From: Xiphophorus maculatus
Taxonomy: Eukaryota; Chordata; Actinopteri; Cyprinodontiformes; Poeciliidae
Reading direction: 5' to 3'
NCBI RefSeq assembly: GCF_002775205.1
Contig: NC_036443.1
Location: 9,849,698 to 9,913,697 of the forward strand
Length of the DNA: 64,000 nucleotides
Of this stretch, positions 23,701-35,910 are shown in pieces (positions within the stretch are counted from its first letter, which is position 1; each line of letters begins with the position of its first letter). Position numbers and translations under genes: made by a program. The notes beneath the pieces are model-generated. The model was not told the DNA's origin and did not search any database. It saw nothing but the letters and a program-made list of their open reading frames with translations.

Positions 23701-26700
23701 TCTGAAGAATATCTGCATGAGTAATGCTTACCTTCTCTAATATAAACAGAGTTTATTTTCTCTCTCTGTCCAGCTGGCATGCCATCATTGTGGACGGTCA
23801 CAGTGTGGAGGAGCTGTGTAAGGTGCTGAGTCAGCCCCGCCACCAGCCCCTCGCCATCATAGCCAAAACCATCAAGGGCAAAGGCATCCCAGGTACCGCC
23901 AAGATGTATACCAACGAGGAGGAGAATTACAATGTGAACTTGAAGTTACCGGAATGATTCAGTGATTTGATAAGGGGTAAAACTTACCTGGTTAAAGAGG
24001 TGGAAACTGAGCCTGATGGGGTTCGACGCGCCATCAGTGCCTTTAGCCTCCAATAATCCAGGCAGCTCTGTACGGCTTTAGCTGCTGCAGCTCAGTAATC
24101 CTCCAGAATGTGTAAGATACACTCCCAGCAGCCGCCCATTGTGCTCTTGTTGTGATAATAAGGCCAAAAGTGCGTGACCACATGTGTGTGAGCGAGAAAG
24201 CAGCATAAGAGTTATTTTAACGGCATAGTTTGCATTGAGAAGCTTTTAAGTCTTTACTAAGAAAGCTAAAAGTCTTCTGACCTCTTATTTTAACCCCTCA
24301 AGTTTGAAACGGACTGTCGTAACTTTGTGAAGTGGAAAATTGTTATCATTTGGACATCTGGACAGGCTTATTCCTGTCTGAACTTGGATAAATGTAAAGA
24401 TGATTAGGGCGTTTTGGTTGCAGAGGATGCATGAAGGCATCCTTAAGGCCACACCATGCAAATATCTGACCTCTGGAAGCCTGCAGGCTAACTCCACGGG
24501 TCAGTCCTTTGTAATAAATCAGTGTTTATGTGTCTGTCAGCGGCTGAGGATAAGATGGGCTGGCATGGAAAGCCTCTGCCCAAAGACATGTCGGAGAGCG
24601 TGATCAGGGAGCTGCAGAGTCGCATCGTCAGCTGCAGCAAACGCCTCTATCCTGCGCCGCCCAATGAGGACACATCGCCCGTCAGCCTGCGCAACATCCG
24701 CATGCCAAGCGCACCCAACTACAAACCTGGAGAAAAGGTGAGATCTGTGATGAAGACCGTCTGACATTTGATTGGTGGTATTTTCAAGTTCCTCTCCACT
24801 GATTTGTGTGTTTTTTGTTGGGTTTTTTTTCACCAGATTGCTACGAGGAAGGCGTACGGCGTGGCTCTGGCCAAGCTGGGCCGCTACAACGAACGAGTGG
24901 TGGTCCTCGATGGAGACACGAAAAACTCCACGTTCTCTGAGCTCTTCAAAAATGAGCACCCCAACCGCTATGTGGAGTGCTACATTGCAGAGCAGAACCT
25001 GGTGAGAAATTTGAGGCACTTCCAGGTTTTAGAGGGGGGAGACTGGAGAACGGACCCCAAACAGTAACGCTGAACTTTCTACCACATTGGGAAGCGTTCC
25101 CACTGAACAATGCCTTCAGTGATGCAAGCATGGAAATTTTTTTAGTAAAATTGAAAGGACTGAAGACGATCCAGCCGAACTGAAAACACAGATTTTGTCT
25201 TCAGTTTGTTTTTTGTTCCAAAAACTGACAGAAACAAAATGAATTTCCTGCTCATGAAATCTTTTTTCACAAAAGAAATGATCTTTGATTTGGGGGAAAG
25301 GCCAATTTAGTCCGACTTTATTGAAAATCAAAGATAAGAATAAAGGAGTGTTCTTATCTACATTACAAAAATTAATTAGTTTAATCGAAAGACGAGGTAG
25401 TTTTTGTGCTTCGGTTCAGTCAATTCCTTTTAGATATCACAAAACTAACTAAAACTATTCCTGTGATTTAGAAAATTAATACACATTGTGTGCTGGTTTA
25501 AGACTTTTGCACAGTTTTACATGACAACTGTCTATGTAATTAAAGATTATGCAGAGGTAGTGCACATTTATGCAATATTGTATGCACACAAAGTAGTGCA
25601 TGACTACGAAAAGGAAATGAAATGAAACATGACTTTTAATATATTTTTGTCGATGCAGTCGGGAGGAATTAACCCTGGGGGAATTAAAACAGTGATTCAA
25701 AGCTCTGGTTGAAAAGTCCATGCAGCAAAACAGCCATTATTTATACACTTTACAAATCTGGCCTACATAGAAGAGCAGGGCAAAGAAACGTGTGGACTGA
25801 GGTGCTCTGGTCAGATGAGAATAATTTAGAAACTGTCTGACAAAAACGCAAAACATTTCCTGAGAGTCTTTGTGTTGCTCTATAGATAAAATCCGCAACA
25901 CGTCGTCACATTCTTTGCGTCTCCCCACCTCATTGCCTTTACCGCTGCCTCTCCCTTCTCTCTCATGCAGGTGAGCGTGGCGATCGGCTGCGCTGTGCGC
26001 GACCGTAACGTGGTGTTCGCCAGCACCTTCGCCACATTCTTCACCCGAGCCTACGACCAGCTCCGCATGGCCGCCATCTCCGAGAGCAACATCAACCTCT
26101 GCGGCTCCCACTGTGGCGTTTCCATCGGTCAGTTCCTCTCGTGCTGATTTGATTTTCTTTCCTTTTACAACGTGCCGCACCTTGTTTGAGAAGAAGCTTG
26201 TTGTTGAATTAGGGGAAGACGGGCCGTCTCAGATGGGCCTGGAGGACCTGGCCATGTTTAGAGCCATTCCCACTTCGACCATCTTCTACCCGAGCGACGG
26301 GGTCTCCACGGAGAAGGCTGTGGAGCTCGCAGCCATTACAAAGGTACTCGGATTTCACTTTTAATCAGTGGCAACTTAAAAACGGCGACATTGCCACAGG
26401 ACAATGTTTTCTGGTTTGTTACAGGGTTTGTGCTTCATACGAACAAGTCGCCCAGAAAACAACGTCATTTACAACTGCAACGAGGACTTCCATGTTGGTC
26501 AGGCTAAGGTCTGGAGCAGCGCTTCCTCATCTCCGTTTCGTCTTCATTTTGTTTTCAATTCTTTTCTAAATACAGTGGAAACTGCATATTTACACACCTG
26601 GTGTAAAAAGACCGCCATTTATTTTCATATAATCTGCCACAAAATCAGATTACAGTGTGTCCTGCTACACGAAAATCATTTGTATTTGCTAAATGCTAAC

Positions 26701-29114
26701 ATAATCAGAGAAGAATACGTTTAAACTATTTTGTATTCTTTTTTTAACTTCAGTAGTTTACCTACACAAAGTTTACTATCCCTGTAAACAATCTGAGAAA
26801 GTCCAGATGATGATGACCTCAAACCTTTTGTAAGGTTCTGATTTCACAACATTTGGACTGAAAACATTTTCAGGCGAGGCGTCAGGAAGAGAACTGTGGA
26901 CTTACCCTTGCTACTTTCCAGATTCCTTTGCACTTTGTGATCATTGGGAGCAGGTGACACTACAGAGTTGTGTTTTATGTTCGACTTCAGGTCGTGTATA
27001 AAACCAGTGATGACCACGTGACCGTGGTTGGAGCAGGAGTGACCCTCCAGGAGGCTCTGGCTGCAGCAGAAATGCTAAAGAAAGGTCGGGAACGGAAAAC
27101 ACGGACAGAGACCAACCAAAGGCAGCAGAAAATGCTAGATGACCTTCTGCACTTTGAAAAGCTTTTCTTCTTCTCCTTTTCATTAGAGAGAATCAACATT
27201 CGCGTGATCGACCCGTTCACCATCAAACCCCTGGACTCCAAGACCATCATCGACAGTGCCAGAGCCACCAGAGGACGCATCATCACAGTGGAAGACCACT
27301 ACTACGAAGGTACACCATTTGTTTTGCTAGACACAAATGAAGCATTCTGGCTAAATAACATGTAATGCTGTATAATGTCAAATGTTTAACTTATCTTGAT
27401 TGGCTGCTGTCATAATAAGGTAGATAAATACCCCCGTTTTTTTTTAAATGAGCTCATTTAATTAATGAAGTTCAGTATCTAGTTATATTACTGTGTACTT
27501 ACAATTGTGTTCTGAATATTAAACAATGTTTACCTTTTTCTTTTTTTTTGCACATTTGACTAAAGTACAAACACAGTGAACGCCTCTGCATAGATATGGT
27601 GACTTTTCGTGTTTTTGTCTCCATCATGTTCAGTTCAAGTCAGAGGAGGAATATCTCTGGGTATTTGTGTTATTTGCGATACCCTTTGTGGTTTTACAGA
27701 AAACAAACTGAAAGTAGAGAAGAGAATGAAGGGGATAGTTCTTGTGGTAGGATGAGCGGAGGAACCAGGGTTGTCGCTGCTTCTTAATTTCAACTCTGGC
27801 CTTTGGGCTCCTGCCGACCTAGATAACAGCTGCAGCCCGACAGATACAATCTTTGAGAAACTGCTTCCCTTCCAGTCTCATTTTGTCTTCGTCGTCGTAT
27901 ACGTTTTCAGTTATCTTGATTAAACTGCTGTTCTTATCATTTATTTTATCTGTTTAGCTGTTAATGAATGGCGAGCAGAAACACGCATGTATAGCGTCTT
28001 GCAAAGCTACACACAAACCTATTTTTCTACCACAAACTTTGCAGATGTTTTTAGCATTTTAGCATTTTATGTGATTGACCAACACAAAATACCACGTAAT
28101 TGAGAAGTGGGGGGGGGAATGATACACAATTTAGATCTTTTATTTTAAACAAAAATCTGAAAAGTGTGTCACGGGTTTGAGTTTAGCACCCCTGACTCGA
28201 TACTAAGATTTTAAGGTTTTGTTATTCTCCCATAACATGAACAGAGCTGTGCTCCTTATTTGTGTTTTATGGTTTTTCTAACTTAACCCAGCTTTAGAAG
28301 TTTTCACATCTTATTTTTTTCTTTTGTGTCACAATAGAATGAGTGAGGTGAATCCATACACACACCACACTTTTCAGATTTCTATCTTGGAAGAAATGTG
28401 GAAATGATGCATATTTCTTTTACGTCACAGTTATTCCACTGCACTGTGTTGGTCTGTCATATGAAATCACAATAAAATACATGCAAGTCTGTGGTTGTAA
28501 TCACAAAATGTGAAAAAGGTCAATGTTTCGCAAGCCACTGTAAACAGGCTGATATGGGTGTAGCTGGAAATAACGTTGCCTGTCAGGCTGAAGATGTTGC
28601 CTCTTTTCAAATCCATTAACTTTTTCTTTTCCAAGTATTAACAATATCTCTGAACAGGAGCAATAAATACAAGGAGTCAAACCAATTTTATTTATTTTAT
28701 TTTATTTATTTTTTGCTTTGAGCACACACCCTTCTTTAACCTTAAAAGTGCGAGAACAAGAGTGAAAAAGTCCCAGGAGGGTGGTGTCACGCCTGTCACT
28801 CCGCCTCACATCCCTCCGACAGAGAAGTCGAGTTGAATTCAGGAGGATTTGTTGGACGACTGGAGCACAGAGAAAGCGATTTTGGGCGCAAACCGTCACT
28901 TTCAACTGGCTCTGCTCTGCATTCAGGTGGGCTCGGCGAGGCCGTGTGCTCGGCGGTGGTGAACGAACCCGGATTCACCGTTCACCGCCTGGCGGTCTCC
29001 CAGGTGCCCCGCAGCGGCAAGCCCCACGAGCTGCTGCGGCTCTTCGGCATCGACCGCGACGCCATCGCCCAGGCGGTGCGCAAGACGCTCAGCAGCTCTG
29101 CCAACGCCAAATAA
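17756..29114 (+). CDS. tkt: Transketolase, complete, 14 coding exons
   Basis: Thiamine-diphosphate enzyme of the non-oxidative pentose phosphate pathway that moves two-carbon units between sugar phosphates in the cytosol. Exons: 17756-17862, 18746-18863, 19230-19343, 19825-19922, 22839-23030, 23774-23892, 24541-24737, 24837-25001, 25971-26127, 26213-26343, 26425-26508, 26991-27084, 27187-27309, 28927-29114. All phases agree and give 628 aa (human TKT 623). Visible motifs are the N-terminal [18 protein letters not shown], the ThDP-binding GDGEASEG followed by [12 protein letters not shown], the pyrimidine-domain [10 protein letters not shown] and YIAEQN with the catalytic glutamate, [31 protein letters not shown], and the C-terminal VEDHYYEGG. 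Intron 12 is only 102 bp. Teleosts have tkta and tktb; I cannot tell which this is. Confidence 0.97.
19923..22838 (+). other. tkt intron 4
   Basis: About 2.9 kb with no exon. It holds a 13-bp hairpin (20296-20331), a CA/poly-A run near 21185-21220 and, around 21730-22120, AT-rich sequence that resembles the non-autonomous element at 27990-28542 but is badly decayed. Confidence 0.6.
20296..20331. repeat. Perfect 13-bp hairpin
   Basis: ACCACAGCTTGTT (20296-20308) pairs exactly with 20319-20331, with a 10-base loop, inside tkt intron 4. Confidence 0.93.
23525..23551. repeat. Perfect 11-bp hairpin
   Basis: GACTCATGCAA (23525-23535) pairs exactly with 23541-23551 across a 5-base loop, in tkt intron 5. 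Confidence 0.93.
27990..28542. mobile_element. Non-autonomous DNA transposon with long imperfect inverted repeats
   Basis: The left end (TATAGCGTCTTGCAAAGC) and the reverse complement of the right end (TACAGTGGCTTGCGAAAC) align, and the similarity continues for roughly 100 bases inward (for example GATTGACCAACACA against CAGACCAACACA). TA at both outer ends fits the TA target of Tc1/mariner-type elements. No transposase frame is present. Divergence of the two arms suggests an old copy. It lies in tkt intron 13. Confidence 0.6.
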
Positions 29115-29700
29115 GGACATCCGGAAGAGCGACATGGTAACTGCCGCTATTTAACCTGTGATCACCATGGAAACAAACAATAAACCCCTCACAGATAGAT
29201 AGATAGAAAGAAAGACGGTGGGGCCCGTCCGGGTCTCTCTCACTCTCTAAAGAGCAAACAGAAGATTTTTGTCGGTAATTTGATCCGCTGCAGAGTTTTA
29301 CCACCATCAGTCGGAGTTCAGTAAACATTCCTCCTCCTCTTTACTCACAGATATTCACTCCTTCACCCCGTAGTTCCCCTTCTGCCTCTACATTGAAAGT
29401 GCTGGTGCTGCTGTAGTGTTTCAGTAAAAAAAGCAGTAAACGTAGTTTGGAGTCGTGTATTTTTATACCGTATGTCACGTCTGTGGAGCCTCTCTCACGC
29501 CTCGGCCTCGGTGTGCTCTCCACCTGGTGTGAACGTGTAGATCTCACCCCACAGCCGGGTGGAGGAAACCTCGGGCTCGGTCTGTTTTGAGCACTGACTG
29601 TTTTTAACTCTTTCGACTCTGACTTTGGTTTGGACTGATCCACACAAATAAAGGGATGGTTTCTTCACACTCCGTCTGTCTGGTGTCGTCCTTGAGGCTT
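29115..29700 (+). terminator. tkt 3' UTR with polyadenylation signal
   Basis: AATAAA at 29647-29652 lies about 530 bases after the tkt stop and is followed by a T/G-rich stretch (GTCTGTCTGGTGTCGTCC), a plausible cleavage and polyadenylation site. Confidence 0.65.
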
Positions 29701-31400
29701 TCTTTCAAAGAAAAGGAAGAATGAGTGAGGTTTGCCAACCTTAACCGTTTCGGTAAAATAATGTATTCATCTGTTCTATTTGGTGGGAGGTGGGAATGTA
29801 GGTAAATAAAACCCAGGTTTTAAAATCGTCATGTTCTGATTTTTGCTTCTTGGAATTACTTAAATCTGATTCAAAGTGGTGAAAGAGGCAGAATGTGCCT
29901 GAAACATCTGATTAGCTCTCAAAATAGACTTTGTTTTATTTTCACACCTTTTGCTGTTACTAAATGATAAGGTTGTGAAATAAACGTCAGATGAAAATGT
30001 AAACATGCAGGAAGACACCAAAAAAAAAAAAACAAAAGCAGAAACGGAGCCACTATTTATGTCACCATCTGAGGTATCATAATTATTTTTTGGCAAAAGC
30101 TTTTCTGAAATAATGGGGTTTTTTAAAATCCTATAAATGCCTTGGAAAGAAACAAAATAATACCTGAAGAAGTTGTTGGGAGTGTTTTTATCCTCGAGTA
30201 CTGAAGGCTGTAAAAAGTTATCAAAGTATTTTTATGCACTTGTTTTGTTCAGAGACCTGCTGACTGGCTGATATCTGCCCGATCATAAAAGCTCAAAGTT
30301 GCTCTGTTTCCTCTATATTTAATGCTAGTTAATAATTAAAAAGCATGCTAAAAGATTTACGCAGGCTGCAGCCGGTACCTGTGCATCCAAAAATAAGACG
30401 CGTGTCAAATGCTGTTGGTTCATTTTATTTACCAACAAATCAAATTTTGATGGCATCAAACTGTGAACACTAACATAAAATAGAGTGTATATAAAGTACT
30501 GATCCTGGTCTGGCTCCATATAAAAATAGGTAATGTCTGTGAAATTTCTTTGCAATTTATTTTTACACCAATATATTAGTATTAGCATAAAGTATTCAAA
30601 AACATTCTCTTACAGAGACGTTGAAAATCTTGTAATCTTCTGGTGCAGACAGAAAACTGCAACATATCATTTGCACTGATGACCCACCTGCTTCAACATG
30701 GATAATAGAAGAGCTGAGAGAAACTAGATTCCCTAAATTTGGAAAGAAACAAAAGAAAAAAAAATCATCTTGTATTTTGGAAATACAAACATTTTAGCTG
30801 AAATGAGCCCGTTTTAGCCAACCTGTGATAACATGTGTTGTTATACCTTAGAGTCTTTCTGCTCTCAACTCCAGACGCCAAGAGAGGACCTCAGGAGATG
30901 TGATGTGCAGGATAACCTTTGACCTCTGCTCCTACAGCTCAGCGGGGAGGGCGGTTGTCTGCAGTGTCAGCTGTGGGTGTGGGAGCAAAGGAAATAAAGC
31001 GGTCTGACAGATTGCGTGCGTGGATGTAAGAGTCTACCCACGTGGACTTGTGTTGCACCGACTGCACCTGCTGGGTGTTTCAGTCCGACTCCCATCTAAG
31101 CATCTGTCAGTCTGAATCCTCTGTATCGATGCAGAACACACACACACACACACGCACGACGATCCTACTGTCAAATTCACTTACATCTAAAATACATATT
31201 GGGCACATAAACTGATCACCTTAAAACATGACACTGTATCCTAACGCATCGATTTTGTGCTTAATGAACTTGAAAAGTTTTTAATCACAAAATCCACTTC
31301 ATCAGTCAGGAATGTCTAAGTCTATAGATTTAATATCTACAGTCAAAAAAACCTAAAATACACAAACATGTCAGGTAAGACGATCAAAATAATCCAGAAC
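29701..31400. other. Intergenic spacer after tkt
   Basis: No gene or recognised repeat family was seen, apart from a short CA repeat near 31137-31153. Confidence 0.6.
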
Positions 31401-31411
31401 ATCTAAAGCTG

Positions 31412-31437
31412 CTTCCCCCATTCACGAATGGGGGAAG
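31412..31437. repeat. Fold-back at the LINE 5' junction
   Basis: CTTCCCCCATTC (31412-31423) and its exact reverse complement (31426-31437) are separated by two bases and sit directly at the 5' end of the LINE, next to the target duplication. Confidence 0.9.
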
Positions 31438-32038
31438 AAGGGAGCGGGAGATCGACAGGCGGATTGGCGCAGCGTCTGCTGTCAAGCAGGCGCTGTACCG
31501 GTCCGTCGTGGTGAAGAGAGAGCTGAGCCAAAAAGCGAAGCTCTCGATTTACCGGTCGATCTACGTTCCCACCCTCATCTATGGTCATGGGCTTTGGGTC
31601 ATGACCGAAAGAACGAGATCGCGGATACAAGCGGCTGAAATGGGTTTTCTCCGTAGGGTGGCTGGGCTCTCCCTTAGAGATAGGGTGAGAAGCTCAGTCA
31701 TCCGGGAGGGACTCAGAGTAGATCCGCTGCTCCTTCACATCGAGAGGAGCCAGTTGAGGTGGCTTGGGCATCTGGTCAGGATGCCTTCTGGACGCCTCCC
31801 TGGTGAGGTGTTCTGGGCCTGTCCCACTGGGAGGAGGCCCCGGGGAAGACCCAGGACACACTGGAGGGACTATGTCTCTCGGCTGGCCTGGGAACGCCTC
31901 GGGATTCCCCCGGAAGAGCTGGAAGAAGTGGCCGGGGAGAGGGAAGTCTGGGCCTCCCTTCTGAAGCTGCTACCCCCGCGACCCGACCTCGGATAAGCGG
32001 AAGAAGATGGATGGATGGATGGATGGATGGATGGATGG
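31412..32038 (+). mobile_element. 5'-truncated non-LTR retrotransposon, RTE/Rex3-like
   Basis: The insertion is bounded by an exact 11-bp target duplication, ATCTAAAGCTG, at 31401-31411 and 32039-32049. It ends in a GATG tandem tail (about 32005-32038), as reported for fish Rex3 elements. The uninterrupted frame at 31508-31996 gives the C-terminal 160 or so residues of a LINE reverse transcriptase protein (YVPTLIYGHGLWVMTERTR; SQLRWLGHLVRMP; GRPRTHWRDYVSRLAWERLG) and stops at the natural end. Only the 3' part of the element was copied. Intact reading and perfect target duplications suggest a recent insertion. Its 5' junction carries a 12-bp fold-back, listed separately. The clade name is from memory of the C-terminus and tail. 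Confidence 0.85.
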
Positions 32039-32049
32039 ATCTAAAGCTG

Positions 32050-33000
32050 TTCACGATTTAACAATAAGAGGAAGGCTGAGCAAAAAAAAAAAAAGGCAGA
32101 GGAAGGCCGTCCAAGATATACATCACCTCTGATCAAAAAGAACAGAGGTCTGTCTCGTATTTGTAAAAAGTAAAATATCTTAATGATTCCTAAGACTTAT
32201 GGAAAAATATATTATTTAAAGTAATAAATATGGATGATTTTAGTAAGCGCGTTACATCTGGGAGAAAGGCAGCAGGATACCAGAAAACAACCACTAAATT
32301 GATCAAACTTGGTCTGAGTCTGTTGAGTCCATGAAGTAAACCGTGTTTTACTGGTACAGTCGTATGTCACTATAGAGAAAAAAAAAAAAAAAAAAACAGT
32401 GATCATGCTTGGAATAAAATATTCCTTTATTACACATCATTAACAAACACATTTGGACATTTCTTATGAGAGTAATTTTTTGTCATGATCAATGTAAGAT
32501 AAAGAGAGACAATAAAACTGACTTAAATGTAAAAAAAATAATATTCTATCACACAAGTTGAACATTTAATTTAATCCTGGACTTTTATTTTTTGTGATGG
32601 TGTAACTAAATAAGAGGCTTTTAAAAACATTTACATTATGCAGACATCAAAAAAAGCAAATGGAAAACCTTTTTATTATTTAGCATCCTTAGAAACTTGG
32701 GTTCATAGTGCTGTACATGAATTATCGCCAAAGAAAGAGGATAAAAAAAATACATCATGAGCAAAGAAAATAAAAGAGGGAAAACGCTCCGCTTTGAACA
32801 GGACAAAGTCTTGAAGAAGGAAAAAGAAACAAAATATTATGGTGAAATTTAAATATTGCAAAGCAAGTAAATAGTTGTACTTTTAAACAAATTCAACAAC
32901 TTTATTCCCTGAGAAGTTTTTTTTTAATTCTTTTCTCCTCCTCCTCCTCCTCCTCCTCCTCACTGACCTGCCAGATCCAGTCTGTCATCCCGTCCCTCCC
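32050..33000. other. Spacer downstream of the aldo/keto reductase gene
   Basis: AT-rich; probably includes the 3' UTR of the minus-strand reductase, with AATAAA candidates on the minus strand near 32430 and 32672. A (CCT)n run occupies about 32934-32960. Confidence 0.5.
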
Positions 33001-33005
33001 CCCCC

Positions 33006-35854
33006 TCATCTCCTGTACTCATCCCCACAGTCTCCTATGAGCGCCATCAGGTCGGTGGAGCGCCGCGTGATGCCCTCTATGGCTGCGTGATCCTCTGCCG
33101 TCAGCTGCAGCTCGGGGCTGCAGCTGCGCAGGCTGTCGCCGATGTGCTGCCCCGCCCCGGCGACGCCAAACCGACACCCGACAATGACTCCGCCTACGGC
33201 CGGGCGGTCCAGCACGTAGCGTGTGGCCACGCTGGCCACTGAGCAGCCGTGCCTCTTCGCCACTGTCTCCAAGGCGACGAGGAGGTCCTGGAAGAGAGTC
33301 CATCCACCCCAGGAGTCAATCATGTTCTTGTACTTGGAGAGGGAGGCGGTGTGGAGTTCCGCCCGCGAGCTGGGCTCCGCCTTCCCCGAGTAACGCTCAG
33401 AGAGGAGGCCGCCGGCTGAAGAGGGAGGAGGAGGAAACGGAGACAACTGAGCATGTTGAGTGTGAGGAGGCGGAGGCAGGTCGACATAAGAAGCAGCGAC
33501 GGAGGACTGACTCCATTTTGGAAAAACACCATTTTACCATCGGCTGTTTTAAATAATTTACATCCTGTAAGTTGTGCCTCACCCAGCGTTCCATATGTGA
33601 GGAGCTTTATGTTGTTGGCCATGCAGAGCTGCTCCATCCTGGCTGCAGGTCGCTGGTCGATCAGAGAGTACTGCACCTACAGGCAACAGCAGCAGAGATG
33701 TGAACGAAGGAGAGGAAGGAGAAAAAGAAAATATGCAGGCCAGTGTGGTACCTGGTTGCTGGAGATGCAGATGCCTTTCTGAGTGATCTCCTCCAGTCTC
33801 TGTGTGTCAAAGTTAGTGAGGGCAAGCTCCCCTTGTAAATAAAGAGGAAACACAATTTGAAAAGGAAACTTATATAAAGAGAAACAAAAAAGCTGAAATT
33901 TTACCAATAAAAAAATAATTTTTTTATTCTCCAAATTCTGCTTTTCATCCAGCTCAGTTAGAAACTACATTAGTGCCATCATTATTAATTTATCTGTGTG
34001 ATGAGCGCATAGGGAGAATGAGAGCTCTCATACGTAGGACTCCCTCCTTCTGCAGGTCAGACAGGTGTCCAAGAGCATCCAGGTATCGCTTGTCTTTGTA
34101 GTCCCACCAGTGAAACTGAACACAGTCCAGGGCGTTCACCTGCATGCGGCTCATGGAGCGCTGCAGCGCCTTCTCCACCACCTGCAAACAGAGCAGCACG
34201 AATGAATATTTAGCTGTAGCAATCAATCAATGCCCAGATCTAGACCCAAACAGGAATATGAGGCAGATGTAACTGCAGTGATTCTGGAGTGTAGTGCGAA
34301 TGCACTCCACATTTTGAAAACAAATATTTTCAAAGTGTGAAAACCATAAATAATGTGTCATTCACCTCACAATTACCCACTACTTTATATTGGTCTACTA
34401 TTTAATCCCAATTAAATTGCATAAAGTATGGTATTGTAATGTGACAAAATATGGAAAAAGTTCAAAGATCATGACTACAGCATCTATATGGGGTACAGAC
34501 CCATATGGGTCAGTCTGTACCCCATATAGATGCTGTGCTTTGGACGGTACATTTTCGAAATTGTAAAATAGGCAGATAAAGATTTTCGAAAGATTTACAC
34601 TGCCCCCTGGTGGATAACACTTGCATCACAGTGAAAAACAAGACAGACGGCTCACCCTGCGGTCCATCGGTCCTGGTCGGGGGACAAATTTCGTTAGACC
34701 CTGCAGAGCTGGAGCTGCACTTCCTGAGGATTTCAGCTGGAGATCAGAAGAAGAAACTTGAAATTACAATCGATGTTTGCACGTCAATTAGTTTTAATCC
34801 ATTATAACCTTTTAGCTAATCTGATCCTGACAAACTCTTGACATATTTAAAATCATCCCAAAAGGGGAATATAAATGTTGGCAAATTTCTTATGAATAGC
34901 TGTAGGCTGTTCAATTACGTTCACCATGACCATGCTTCAGGTTAAAGGTCACTAATGGTCACTTTATGTTTACGTTGAGTGACTGTTTCTTTGATAGTGA
35001 GCAGTTACAAAATTATTAGGGGATCAAATACTTTCTCGCCCGTGTTCAAAAGACAAAGTTTGAAAATCTAACACAGATCTCCCACAGAAATTCCCACCAT
35101 GAATCCATATTTTAATAATGCTAATTGAAGACTGTAACAGAAAAACATTTCTGGGAACACACACATCGAAGGGCAACAGCTTCATTCTGCAGGATCAGGA
35201 TTTAACCTTATGGTAAAATTTGGACCAAAGCAAAAGTAGGAGCCTGTTACACTTCCATTTAGTAACTCTGTGATTAATTAAAATGTTTAAAACCTGCATA
35301 AACATCTCAGTTAGGTGCACGTTTTATGTATCTGATGAGATTACTCTATACTTATTTATTTATCCATTAAAGGAAGAAAGCTGGTGAAATTATACTGAAG
35401 TGGGATCATAAATTATTTGAAACGTCTGTGTCCACCTGGTTATTAAACAGTCCATATATCTCTTCAGCCGGCCCATAAATGTCTGCCATGTCGAATGTGG
35501 TCAGTCCAGCGTCCACATAGGCCTGCATGGCCTCAACTGGAGGAGGGAGGGCAGAAACAGACAGTTACCATCACAGCCACGTGTCCTTCAGAGATAAGCA
35601 CAGAGCATGTCGCTACTGAAATTTGATCAAATTCATCAACACCTGAGCATGGCTTTAGTGTTACCGTGAGTCTCAAAAACACAATTACTGCTAAAATCGG
35701 ATTTCAAAATGAGATTTACCAAACTTTACTAAAGATTTTTGGAGCTCTTTCAAGTCAAAGTGTGTCCTAAATCCATTCTAGCAATTAAAAACTAACTAAA
35801 TAATTCATTTTTACTTGAAAGGTGGCCCAGAAGTCTTCAGCATATACACATACA

Positions 35855-35910
<56 letters not shown>

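Noticed and set aside
26987-27286. Minus-strand open frame opposite tkt exons 12-13
   Set aside because: Shadow of tkt coding exons.
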